In this document: positions 1-7,204 of the stretch, piece after piece | Layout of the letters: each line of letters starts with the position of its first letter | How positions within the stretch are numbered: position 1 is the stretch's first letter | From: Magnetococcales bacterium | GTDB taxonomy: Bacteria > Pseudomonadota > Magnetococcia > Magnetococcales > UBA8363 | Length of the DNA stretch: 18,271 nucleotides | NCBI GenBank assembly: GCA_015232865.1 | Contig: JADFYU010000047.1 | Span: 1 to 18,271, forward strand | Reading direction: 5' to 3' | Program-made: the position numbers and the translations under genes | Notes under the pieces: model-generated | What the model was told of the DNA's origin: nothing | Databases searched by the model: none | What the model saw: only the letters and a program-made list of their open reading frames with translations

Positions 1-219
1 AACCTTTCAAGTGGACTTATGAAGGAAAGCCGTTGAAGGCATAAATGATGAACTATTCATGCCGGGCTGTACTAGTTCACCAGATAAACCAATATGTTGC
101 ACCGCTTACACACTTCCAACTGCCGAATCTAGGTTCAAAACGCATACAATCCACTGTATTGTATAAAAACATAACAAAATCAATCATAAGATAACAGGCG
201 ACCAACCACCGAATCGAGG
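1..219. other. Intergenic region at window start
   Basis: No coding region is supported here. It lies downstream of the minus-strand TPR gene, which ends at 220. It holds a 60-base dispersed repeat at 72-131 (listed separately). About 56 bases after the repeat is the motif TAAGATAACAG (187-197), which also occurs about 58 bases after the related palindrome near 14304. The remainder is AT-rich around 130-190 and shows nothing else I can name. Confidence 0.5.
72..131 (-). repeat. Dispersed intergenic repeat, copy C
   Basis: The reverse complement of 72-131 matches 14146-14205 at 55 of 60 positions without gaps, by hand alignment. In the plus orientation it also aligns without gaps, at lower identity, to the right arm of the palindrome ending at 14304, because that element is itself an inverted repeat. 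A second arm is not evident at 1-71, so this is either a half copy or the edge of a larger one. It sits just downstream of the TPR gene. Confidence 0.8.
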
Positions 220-1371
220 TCAACCCGTTTTTGTCGAAAATTTCTTATAGTTGGCATAGATCTGCTGAAATTGCGGATGGTTTTTTGGCAGGCTCTTGGC
301 GGCAATTTTCATAGCGATTGTCACGCTCTCCTTGGCCGGACCGTTCTCTCCGATCTCCAGTTGGAGAATCCCCATATTATTATAAATCATGGCGATATAG
401 GGGTGGGGTTTGAGATTTCCCCTTTGCAGCGCGTTCAGAAGAACTCCCTTTAGAAAGTCGATAGCTGGCTTTGCACCCTGCTGGGACCGAATGATTCGCC
501 CCAACCCATTGACGCAAAGGTTGACCACCCGATTGTCCAGGCCATGCTCCTTGTCCAACAGAGAGAGTGCGCTTTGAAAATAGTTGGCCGCCTCATCGAG
601 CCTTTTCTGGTCTCGACGCAAGAGAGCCAAATTACCCAAGGCGTTGGCCACCAGTTGATGACCGTCCCCCAGCTTACTTTTGAAATGAGCCAAGGCTTTT
701 TGGAAATAGTGATCCGCTCGCGAATAATCACCGAGCCGATGCCAGGCCTCGCCCAGATTGTTGATCCGAATTCCGACGCCCGGATGGTCTTCCCCCTGAA
801 TCACCCGACAAAGCTGAATGCCACGCCGATGGCTGAGCACAGCCCGTTCCGGCCAATAATCAATCAACAGATGTCCCTCACGGTCCAGAACTTTAAGCAG
901 AGCCGAGAGTTGATCGACCAACCCAACCTCCAGCGCCCAACCGGCCAGGGTTGCGGTATGCCACGCCAAACGATTGAGCTCATCCAAACGGGTTATTCCA
1001 CCCTTTTCAGAGAGAAAGGTGATCACATCAATACCGACCCGCGTCCAATGACGGCAAGCCGCCTGGTCGAGACCGTCGCGCACCGACTCCTGCACATCCA
1101 CCAACAAAAAAACCTCACTCCGTCCCCGGATAATCAGGCCAAAAGAGTCCAACACCTCAAACAGTCGAGACCACTCCGAGTCGGGCAACGCAGAGAGAGG
1201 CTCGGGGAAGGCCGCCTGCTGAGAGAAAAGAAGCCTGGCCGGAAGCCCGGAGGGGGCAAAAAAGCTGAAAATTTGGAGAAGAGGCTCCACGGACCCGTGC
1301 TCTTTGACAGCGCTCTCAATCTGCCCACTTAACCAGGCAACACTCTGGATTGATTCACTTTTTACGTCCAT
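220..1371 (-). CDS. TPR protein with STAND-like helical/winged N-terminal region, no NTPase domain
   Basis: Predicted soluble protein of 383 residues. Residues about 8-110 resemble the region that follows the NB-ARC/AAA NTPase core in STAND proteins, with a FSFFAPSGLPARLL stretch and then a SEWSRLFEVLDSFGLI helix region. Residues about 199-361 hold kinesin-light-chain-type TPR units, two clear (NNLGEAWHRLGDYSRADHYF and the following unit) and two weaker (near 281-315 and 324-361). No Walker A or Walker B motif is present, and none is seen upstream on the same strand. I prefer the ATG at 1371, which has AGGG five bases upstream, over the ATG at 1437, which lacks a convincing ribosome site and would give 405 residues. 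TPR arrays mediate protein-protein contacts; the partner is unknown. It is the last gene of the minus-strand signalling block, so a scaffold or sensor role is an inference only. Confidence 0.8.
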   Translation of the reverse strand: MDVKSESIQSVAWLSGQIESAVKEHGSVEPLLQIFSFFAPSGLPARLLFSQQAAFPEPLSALPDSEWSRLFEVLDSFGLIIRGRSEVFLLVDVQESVRDGLDQAACRHWTRVGIDVITFLSEKGGITRLDELNRLAWHTATLAGWALEVGLVDQLSALLKVLDREGHLLIDYWPERAVLSHRRGIQLCRVIQGEDHPGVGIRINNLGEAWHRLGDYSRADHYFQKALAHFKSKLGDGHQLVANALGNLALLRRDQKRLDEAANYFQSALSLLDKEHGLDNRVVNLCVNGLGRIIRSQQGAKPAIDFLKGVLLNALQRGNLKPHPYIAMIYNNMGILQLEIGENGPAKESVTIAMKIAAKSLPKNHPQFQQIYANYKKFSTKTG

Positions 1372-1685
1372 TATGGCCCTATTGTCTCTGAATCGTTGAA
1401 CCGAGGTTGAAGCCGGGTCTGCACTGACTGCCCACATTCACAAATGAAATCCAGGATGATAGACAGATCAAAATGCCTCCTGATTGAGAACCCATTCTCA
1501 GGAAGACTAGCACATTTTTTGCCAAGGAGTGAAAGCAAAACGAACCCCGATCTGACAGGAGTCCGATTGAAAGGGCTTATATGGTCCACCAATCTTCCTG
1601 GCAGAGGGGGTTGTCGGTCTTTGAAAATTTACCGATGTGGTCAGCGATGAAATAAAACCGGCTGATACAATCCAGAATATCCAGG
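1372..1685. other. Intergenic region upstream of the TPR gene
   Basis: About 314 bases between the Hpt-like gene and the TPR gene, both on the minus strand. Short open frames exist on both strands but none has a recognisable domain or ribosome site. No strong terminator, tRNA or repeat was seen. It probably carries the TPR gene's promoter. Confidence 0.4.
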
Positions 1686-2096
1686 CTACAGCTGTTTCAT
1701 CAACCCGGTCATGATGCGCAGGGCATTTTCTCCCGCTCCATCGATGGAGGGAGAGAGCATCAGGCGCAACTGGCTCAATGCGGCTTGAACCAGAAACAGT
1801 CGATGAGGGCTGACCGAGGTATTGCTGTTTTTGGAGTTATTAAAGACACGGACCAACTCGTTAGCCAACTCGGACGCCTCTTCCAGTTGATGAAGGGCGG
1901 CTACTTGACTAAAATGAGCCATGGAATGAGTCAGCCACAACGCTGTCTCTTCATTCATCTGCCCCTGGGAAAGCGAAAGGACGGTCTGTTCAAAATCATT
2001 CAAGAATACCAACCCCTCGTCGATAAAGTTTCGACGCGTGACCAAACGAACAACGCGGGCGCTTGGATCATTTATAGCCTTGAGAGCGTACTCCAT
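1686..2096 (-). CDS. Small helical protein resembling a degenerate Hpt domain
   Basis: Predicted cytoplasmic protein of 136 residues, apparently almost entirely helical, with no signal peptide or membrane segment. Residues about 28-115 have the spacing of a CheA-type histidine phosphotransfer domain: an acidic first helix (FLNDFEQTVLSLSQG), then a helix carrying THSMAHF, then a long amphipathic helix (LEEASELANELVRVF) and a final helix (LVQAALSQLRLML). In the canonical H-x-x-K-G motif the phosphorylated His would be His57, but the Lys and Gly positions are Ala60 and His61, so phosphotransfer may be lost or altered. The ATG at 2096 has AGGAAGGGA upstream at good spacing, so the gene is well supported. 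It lies downstream of an NtrC-type regulator and its kinase. The Hpt assignment rests on pattern only; a generic helical bundle is the alternative. Confidence 0.72.
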   Translation of the reverse strand: MEYALKAINDPSARVVRLVTRRNFIDEGLVFLNDFEQTVLSLSQGQMNEETALWLTHSMAHFSQVAALHQLEEASELANELVRVFNNSKNSNTSVSPHRLFLVQAALSQLRLMLSPSIDGAGENALRIMTGLMKQL

Positions 2097-2412
2097 GGTC
2101 TGGTTCCCTTCCTAGTCGAAATGCCAACCGAAAAAAGGCAGATTGAATATCCTTATCTTTCAAGCTTCTTACTAAAATTCAATTTGCAGAAATCAGACCA
2201 TCATGGGCAAAAACCTGATTTTACACTTGTTTTCATATAGCAACGCAGCGTCATAACCGTTATTATGGACAACAGGAAGGGTGATTGCTTTCAATCATAA
2301 ACGGAGATAAATACTTAATTTATTATTTGTTTTCTGATAGTTGCATGAGATGAAAGATAAAAAGCAACTGCAACGAAAATTGCACCCCTGTCACGCTACA
2401 ATGTAGCGGGAT
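2097..2412. other. Intergenic region between the Hpt-like gene and the sigma-54 regulator
   Basis: About 316 bases, AT-rich in the centre, lying between two minus-strand genes. It contains three short inverted repeats: TGATTG/CAATCA near 2283-2298, TGCAA/TTGCA at 2369-2384, and CGCTACA/TGTAGCG at 2394-2408. The last is five bases beyond the regulator's coding region. No gene is supported. The part near 2100-2200 presumably holds the promoter of the Hpt-like gene, but no confident -35/-10 pair was found. Confidence 0.45.
2394..2408. repeat. 15-base inverted repeat just after the sigma-54 regulator gene
   Basis: CGCTACA-A-TGTAGCG is a perfect palindrome with 7-base arms around one central base, five bases downstream of the regulator's TAG stop on the minus strand. 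Its RNA could form a 6-base-pair stem, but no U run follows directly, so it is not a classical intrinsic terminator. It could be a transcript-end stem or a protein-binding site. Confidence 0.55.
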
Positions 2413-3840
2413 CTACTCCCGTTTTTTCTTTTGCAACCGCTGATTGAGGGCTTGGCGAGATATACCCAGAAAACCGGCGGCGATGCCCTGGTTACCCTTG
2501 GCTCTGAAGAGAGCCTCCTCGATGAGATCCTCCTCAACCGCCTTCAAGGTTGGCAAAGGGCCGGTAAACCGGCGGAAACCTCCCGTATTCTCCGCTTGCA
2601 ACGAACCAGGCCGGATATCGCTCAAAAGCGTCTCCGTACTCTGAATAAGCTGTCGAAATCGTTCCATGGATAGAACCCCGGAGCGGTGACGGGCAACCGC
2701 ATCAAAAATCATCGAACGCAATTCCCGAACATTACCCGGAAAAAAGTAAGAGGAGAGCAACGTATAGAGTTCCGGGGGCGGGGTTGGCGGCAGCTTTTCC
2801 AGGGTCTGTGCGGCCAATTCCAAAAAATGGTTGGTCAATAGCGGAACATCTTCCGGTCGGTCCCGTAGAGGGGGAACCTCCACCAGATGAACACTGAGTC
2901 GAAAATAGAGATCCGCCCTGAAACGGCCCTCCTCCATCAATTTTCGCAGATTTTGGTTGGTGGCGCAGAGAATGTGCGCATCAGAAACCAAGGGGACATC
3001 CGCGCCCAACGGATAATAGATCCGCTCCTGGATCAACCGTAACAGTTTGACCTGGGATTGAGCATCCAGATCGCCGACCTCATCCAGAAAAAGCGTTCCG
3101 CCCCTGGCCAGGGCAATCATCCCTTTTCGATGCTCGTTGGCCCCGGAAAAAGCCCCCTTCCGATGACCGAACAGGGAGTCTGAAAACATGGTATCATCCA
3201 GACCGGCAATATTGATGGCGACCATCTTTCCCTGGCGACCACTGGCTCGGTGGAGGGCTTCGGCGATCAATTCCTTGCCAACCCCGGTCTCGCCGACGAT
3301 CATCACCGGTTCAGTCGATGCGGCGATGGAAGAGATATATTGGAAGAGCGCCCGCATTTTCTGGCTACCGGTGATGATGGCTGAAAAAGCCAGAGCATTT
3401 TCCAATCGTCCCGTCAACAAAGACCGTTTCAGATCATCAACCTGACGGCGCAGACTACGCACCTCCAACGCCTTTCGTATGGCGGAGACAAATCGATTTT
3501 CCTCCACCGGTTTGACCAAAAAATCAAAGGCATCATTTTTCATGCAGGTGACGGCAATCTCCACCTCATCGGATGCGGTCATGACGATCACCGGAACCTC
3601 TGGGAAAAAACGGTGGATTTCCGGCAAGAGCTGTTCACCGCTCAGGTAGGGCATATTGAGATCGAGAATAACGACATCCATCTCATTTTTTGCAAGAAAA
3701 TCCAGAACCAACCGGCCATCGTTGAGGGTTTCAACCTGTGAAAAACCGGCGGATCTCAAAACGATTCTCGTACTGAAAAGAATCGACTCATCATCATCGA
3801 CCAGAAGAATGGCCGGGCTGCTCTGATTGAATTCCACCAA
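2413..3840 (-). CDS. NtrC-family sigma-54-dependent response regulator
   Basis: Predicted cytoplasmic transcription activator of 475 residues, the usual size for the family. An N-terminal receiver (about 9-125) has the acidic pair in VDDDES, phospho-acceptor Asp60 (ILDLNMP), Thr88 and Lys110. A central AAA+ sigma-54 activation domain (about 152-390) has Walker A GETGVGKE (183-190), the sigma-54 contact loop GAFSGA (229-234, Ser in place of the common Thr), Walker B TLFLDEVGDL (249-258) and arginine-finger candidates near FRADLYFR. A C-terminal Fis-type helix-turn-helix spans about 435-472 (GNQGIAAGFLGISRQALNQR). The ATG at 3840 has GGGGAG upstream, embedded in the end of the kinase gene, six bases after the kinase stop. 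This implies co-transcription and pairing with that kinase. Target genes are not visible; no convincing -24/-12 promoter was found in the window. Confidence 0.96.
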   Translation of the reverse strand: MVEFNQSSPAILLVDDDESILFSTRIVLRSAGFSQVETLNDGRLVLDFLAKNEMDVVILDLNMPYLSGEQLLPEIHRFFPEVPVIVMTASDEVEIAVTCMKNDAFDFLVKPVEENRFVSAIRKALEVRSLRRQVDDLKRSLLTGRLENALAFSAIITGSQKMRALFQYISSIAASTEPVMIVGETGVGKELIAEALHRASGRQGKMVAINIAGLDDTMFSDSLFGHRKGAFSGANEHRKGMIALARGGTLFLDEVGDLDAQSQVKLLRLIQERIYYPLGADVPLVSDAHILCATNQNLRKLMEEGRFRADLYFRLSVHLVEVPPLRDRPEDVPLLTNHFLELAAQTLEKLPPTPPPELYTLLSSYFFPGNVRELRSMIFDAVARHRSGVLSMERFRQLIQSTETLLSDIRPGSLQAENTGGFRRFTGPLPTLKAVEEDLIEEALFRAKGNQGIAAGFLGISRQALNQRLQKKKRE

Positions 3841-3846
3841 CCGACT

Positions 3847-5007
3847 CTACTCCCCCGGTTGATGGGCTGGAAAAGCAACAAAAACCCGTGTTCCAACGGT
3901 TTCGCGAGGCTCGAAACGGATTCGCCCCCCATGCTTGAGAATAATCAGGTTGGAAATGGAAAGCCCCAACCCTGTCCCCTTCGCCTTGAGTTTCGTTGTA
4001 AAAAAAGGCTCGGTCAGCCGACTCAGGTTCTCTGGGAGAATGCCACATCCTTCATCTTCGACAACCAACTCAATCCAACCGTTTTGTTGGTCGAAGAGGG
4101 TCGCGATTTGGACCGCGCGGGATCGGTCCGGCAAAGATTGCAAGGCATTGAGAACGACATTGATAAAAACCTGCTCCAACTGCCGTTCATTACCCAACAC
4201 TCTCGGCAGACTCTTGCCAAACGAAACATGACAATGATCGGTATGTTTTTTTACTTTATAGTTTAAAATCATCATCGAAGCTCGAAGGGTGGCGTTGATG
4301 TCAACCAACTCATCCAGCTTTTCATCGTCTTGAACAGACAGCCTTTTCATACTGTTGACTATATTTTTGATCCGGTCCGTATTGCCCAGGATCTCCTGCA
4401 AAAGAGTCGGCCAGGCGTCCCGCGCTTCCGAGTAGGGAACACCACCCAGAGAAAAATCGCCGTATTCTTGCCAGTAGTTTTCCAGAATCGGAGCCAGATC
4501 CCTCCAGGATCGAATCAGCTGGGAGGCATTAAACAGGTTGGCTCCGTTGGGATTGTTGATTTCATGGGCCACACCGGCAGAGAGAACGCCGATGGTTGCC
4601 AACCGGGCATGGCGGATGGCCTGGGCATGGCGGATACGCCGTTCGGTCACGTCCGAACAGATCACCACCGCCTCGGTAATTTTCCCCTCATGGCGAACCG
4701 GAACAATGCGGACTTCCCACCAAACCGAGTTTTCCGTCGAATATTGAAAATGAACCACTCCCGGTTTCACAAAGACCTGTTTGAGTTTTTTTCGAAACCA
4801 GCTTTTAATCCGAGGCGGGAACAACCGGACAGAATCTTTACCCAGGATCTGCTCCGGCGACACCCCGGACATTTCCCGGTTCATCCGCAAGATGCGACGG
4901 GTTTTATCGACGGTAAAAAGCACATCAGGCGACTGCTCAAGCCGCCACCCTGGATCGCAACCATTTTTTTTTCGGGCCTGCCCCTTTCGCCTCTTCCGCT
5001 TTACCAC
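3847..5007 (-). CDS. NtrB-like sensor histidine kinase with PAS-like domain
   Basis: Predicted cytoplasmic histidine kinase and partner of the adjacent sigma-54 regulator. Counting from the GTG at 5007 it has 386 residues. A PAS-like domain spans about 20-125 (SPDVLFTVDKTRRILRMNRE, ending in ICSDVTERR). Next comes a dimerisation/phospho-acceptor helix with His148 in GVLSAGVAHEINNPN, then an ATPase domain with N box NVVLNALQ, G1 DEGCGI, F box PFFTTK and G2 GTGLGL. No membrane segment was seen. The HEINNPN-type H box with a long insert before the ATPase domain is common in kinases paired with NtrC-family regulators. Start choice: the open frame extends to a GTG at 5085 (412 residues), but GGGGAGGG sits about eight bases upstream of the GTG at 5007, while the longer start has no clear ribosome site. 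The ligand sensed is unknown. Confidence 0.93.
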   Translation of the reverse strand: MVKRKRRKGQARKKNGCDPGWRLEQSPDVLFTVDKTRRILRMNREMSGVSPEQILGKDSVRLFPPRIKSWFRKKLKQVFVKPGVVHFQYSTENSVWWEVRIVPVRHEGKITEAVVICSDVTERRIRHAQAIRHARLATIGVLSAGVAHEINNPNGANLFNASQLIRSWRDLAPILENYWQEYGDFSLGGVPYSEARDAWPTLLQEILGNTDRIKNIVNSMKRLSVQDDEKLDELVDINATLRASMMILNYKVKKHTDHCHVSFGKSLPRVLGNERQLEQVFINVVLNALQSLPDRSRAVQIATLFDQQNGWIELVVEDEGCGILPENLSRLTEPFFTTKLKAKGTGLGLSISNLIILKHGGRIRFEPRETVGTRVFVAFPAHQPGE

Positions 5008-5153
5008 GTCCGAAGCCCTCCCCACATTTGCTCGAATCAATAAACCACCGTTTCTCGAATAAAAAATGCACTCCACCCGAACCACCGTTCAGAGAGAACC
5101 TGGAAAAAGTGACCGCGGCCTCTTTTTTCCAAAGCGGGTCTGAATGGTCCAGA

Positions 5154-6164
5154 TCAGATCTGGTGATAATCCCGATACCAGGCCACAAAGCGGCTGACAC
5201 CATCCAACACCGTTGTTTCCGGTCTAAAACCAACATCTTCCATCAGATCATCGATATTGGCCCAGGTGGCCGGCACGTCGCCAGGCTGCATATCCATCAT
5301 GTTCAAGGTGGCACTCATGCCCAACGCATTTTCCAATGCCTTGATATAGGTCATCAACTCCACCGGCTGATTGTTGCCGATGTTGTAGATTTGATAAGGT
5401 GCGTTACTGGACGCCGGGTCGGGCCGGTCACTGTCCCAGTCGGGGTTGGCAGTCGGCGTCCGATCCAAAACCCGAATGACCCCCTCGACGATATCGTCAA
5501 CATAGGTAAAGTCACGGCGCATCTTGCCGTGATTGAACACCGGAATCGGCTCCCCGGCCAAAATAGCATTGGTGAATAAATAGAGAGCCATATCCGGCCG
5601 GCCCCAAGGGCCATAGACGGTAAAAAATCGCAGCCCCGTCACCGGCAGACGAAACAGGTGAGCATATGTGTGAGCCATCAACTCGTTGGCTTTTTTGGAA
5701 GCGGCATAGAGAGACAGCGGGTGATCCACGTTGCTATGAACCGAAAAGGGCATCTGGGTGTTGGCCCCATAGACCGAAGAGGAGGAGGCAAACACCAGAT
5801 GCTTGACCCCATGGTGACGACACCCCTCCAACAGGTGGGCAAAGCCGACCATGTTGGTATCCACGTAAGCCAGGGGATTTTCCAGAGAGTAGCGCACCCC
5901 GGCCTGGGCAGCCAGATTGACAACCTGATCAAACTGTTCCCGAGCAAATAGTTCGGCAATTCCACTGCGCTCCTCCAGATCCATCTTGACAAAGGAAAAC
6001 CCCGGCCTGCCCTCCAACCGAGCCAGCCGGGCTTTCTTGAGGTTGACGTCATAGTAGTCGTTCAAATTATCCAGTCCGACCACCTCATCCCCCCGATCCA
6101 ACAGTTGTCTGGAGAGATTGGAACCGATGAACCCTGCTGCACCTGTAACCAAGACCTTTGCCAT
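5154..6164 (-). CDS. NAD-dependent sugar-nucleotide epimerase, UDP-glucuronate 4-epimerase type
   Basis: Predicted cytoplasmic extended short-chain dehydrogenase of 336 residues, typical length for the family. The Rossmann NAD-binding motif is GAAGFIG (8-14). An acidic residue after the second strand ([10 protein letters not shown]) fits NAD use. The active site has SSSSVYG (127-133) and YAASK with Tyr153 and Lys157. The [14 protein letters not shown] stretch and [16 protein letters not shown] are characteristic of UDP-glucuronate 4-epimerases (CapI/LspL type), which convert UDP-glucuronate to UDP-galacturonate for capsule, lipopolysaccharide core or exopolysaccharide. The ATG at 6164 has AAAGGGA six bases upstream. 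No glycosyltransferase genes are nearby, so the target polysaccharide is unknown. Other 4-epimerases of the same superfamily are the main alternative. Confidence 0.93.
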   Translation of the reverse strand: MAKVLVTGAAGFIGSNLSRQLLDRGDEVVGLDNLNDYYDVNLKKARLARLEGRPGFSFVKMDLEERSGIAELFAREQFDQVVNLAAQAGVRYSLENPLAYVDTNMVGFAHLLEGCRHHGVKHLVFASSSSVYGANTQMPFSVHSNVDHPLSLYAASKKANELMAHTYAHLFRLPVTGLRFFTVYGPWGRPDMALYLFTNAILAGEPIPVFNHGKMRRDFTYVDDIVEGVIRVLDRTPTANPDWDSDRPDPASSNAPYQIYNIGNNQPVELMTYIKALENALGMSATLNMMDMQPGDVPATWANIDDLMEDVGFRPETTVLDGVSRFVAWYRDYHQI

Positions 6165-6280
6165 TTATTTCCCTTTCTTGCGCCGTAACATCGTCATATA
6201 TTCGCTTTGATGTTACTGGAAATCGATTATCCAGCACAATCATTGATCTTTTTTTTTTACATCCATGGAACAGAACGCTC

Positions 6281-6793
6281 TTGGACTCTTCAACGACCGA
6301 CTCTCGAAAATCCGTTATCATCTATACCGATGGAGCCTGCTCAGGAAACCCAGGCCCCGGAGGTTGGGGAGTGCTGTTGCGCTTTGGTCAATCAGAAAAA
6401 ACCCTGGCCGGTTATGCCCCCCACACCACCAATAATCGCATGGAGATGCTGGCCGCCATCCATGGCCTGGAGGCCTTGAAACGGTCTTGTTCGGTTGTTT
6501 TGACCACCGATTCCACCTACGTTCGGGATGGAATAACCAAATGGATTCACAACTGGAAAAAGCAAAATTGGCGCAAAGCCGATAAAAAAATGGTGAAAAA
6601 TGCGGATTTATGGAAAAGATTAGATGCGATTTGTCATCAACATGATGTAGAGTGGAAGTGGGTCAAGGGCCACTCTGGTCACCCTGAAAATGAAACCGTT
6701 GACCAACTGGCCCAAGAAGCGGTTCAATTGGGACAAAAGGGAGAAATGTCAATCGACCCGGCGGGAGAAGATCCGACCCTCTCCAGCCGCTAA
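6281..6793 (+). CDS. rnhA: Ribonuclease HI
   Basis: Endonuclease that cuts the RNA strand of RNA-DNA hybrids, acting in R-loop removal and primer processing. All catalytic residues are present: Asp17 in [16 protein letters not shown], Glu55 in NNRMEM, Asp77 in TTDSTYV, His131 in [11 protein letters not shown] and Asp141. The basic handle region ([16 protein letters not shown]) is intact. I chose the TTG at 6281, preceded by GGAA at about ten bases, giving 170 residues, close to the roughly 155 of Escherichia coli. The frame opens upstream to an ATG at 6158, but that adds 41 non-conserved residues and would overlap the divergent epimerase start. The gene is transcribed away from the epimerase and followed by a short hairpin and a T run. 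Confidence 0.95.
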   Translation: MDSSTTDSRKSVIIYTDGACSGNPGPGGWGVLLRFGQSEKTLAGYAPHTTNNRMEMLAAIHGLEALKRSCSVVLTTDSTYVRDGITKWIHNWKKQNWRKADKKMVKNADLWKRLDAICHQHDVEWKWVKGHSGHPENETVDQLAQEAVQLGQKGEMSIDPAGEDPTLSSR

Positions 6794-6820
6794 CAGAAGA
6801 GGCCCCAGATTAACAAAATG

Positions 6821-6841
6821 AAGGTTTGACCTTGTTTTTTT
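6821..6841 (+). terminator. Probable intrinsic terminator after RNase HI
   Basis: AAGGT-TTG-ACCTT forms a 5-base-pair stem with a 3-base loop, followed after one base by a run of seven T. AAAA before and TTTT after the stem could extend pairing. It sits 28 bases after the RNase HI stop and just before the ribosome site of the next gene. The stem is short, so termination may be partial. Confidence 0.5.
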
Positions 6842-6862
6842 CTAAGCGGAGGAGAAATTTAT

Positions 6863-7069
6863 ATGTTTGAGGATCAACTACAGGCAGTTCATGAACTTCT
6901 GGAAATCGATGACCATTTTCGGGAGATGCACGACAAGCACCAGTCTCTCAGAAATCAGATTGAGACCTCTGGTCAGTTGATGGATCAGTTTAAACTGGAC
7001 AGACTGAAAAAAGAAAAACTCATGCTGAAAGATAAAATGGCCGCCATTCTGGCCGCACATACCAGATAA
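6863..7069 (+). CDS. YdcH/DUF465-family small protein
   Basis: Protein of 68 residues made of two helices, charged and probably coiled-coil, with no signal or membrane segment. The pattern (an acidic N-terminus, LLEIDDHFREMHDKHQSLRNQI, then LDRLKKEKLMLKDKMAAIL) matches the YdcH/DUF465 family, small conserved proteobacterial proteins without an established molecular function. A strong GGAGGAG lies eight bases before the ATG, consistent with good expression. The preceding hairpin and T run suggest its own transcript or read-through from RNase HI. A perfect 11-base-pair hairpin follows 31 bases after the stop. Confidence 0.9.
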   Translation: MFEDQLQAVHELLEIDDHFREMHDKHQSLRNQIETSGQLMDQFKLDRLKKEKLMLKDKMAAILAAHTR

Positions 7070-7099
7070 CTCTCTCCCTCTACGGCAAACAACACAAAA

Positions 7100-7126
7100 G
7101 AGATGGACCCTGACCGGGTCCATCTC
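7100..7126. terminator. Strong hairpin after the DUF465 gene, possible terminator
   Basis: GAGATGGACCC and GGGTCCATCTC form a perfect 11-base-pair stem with the 5-base loop TGACC. On the plus strand the tail is CATCCTC, without a U run. On the minus strand the tail is TTTTGTGTTG, closer to a classical terminator. Its position between the DUF465 gene and glutamate dehydrogenase suggests transcript ending or a stability stem. Confidence 0.55.
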
Positions 7127-7204
7127 CATCCTCTAAACGGCACCGACAGCAAACTGTGTATGAAGCATTCAACTTGACAACAAAAAAACAATTGGGAACC
7201 AACA

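Noticed and set aside
72..131. CRISPR repeat
   Set aside because: Copies are single and dispersed, differ in sequence, and show no regular spacers or cas genes.
544..1332. 262-residue plus-strand open frame opposite the TPR gene
   Set aside because: It is the antisense shadow of the TPR coding region, has no recognisable domain and no ribosome site.
4330..5043. 237-residue plus-strand open frame opposite the histidine kinase
   Set aside because: The minus strand carries unmistakable kinase motifs over the same bases, and the plus-strand translation is low-complexity with no domain.
5100..5130. Terminator between the epimerase and histidine kinase on the minus strand
   Set aside because: GGAAAAA and TTTTTCC can pair around a CCGCGG core, but the T run is part of the stem and none follows it.
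5028..5579. 183-residue plus-strand open frame opposite the epimerase
   Set aside because: Shadow of the epimerase 3' end; His- and Arg-rich with no family pattern.
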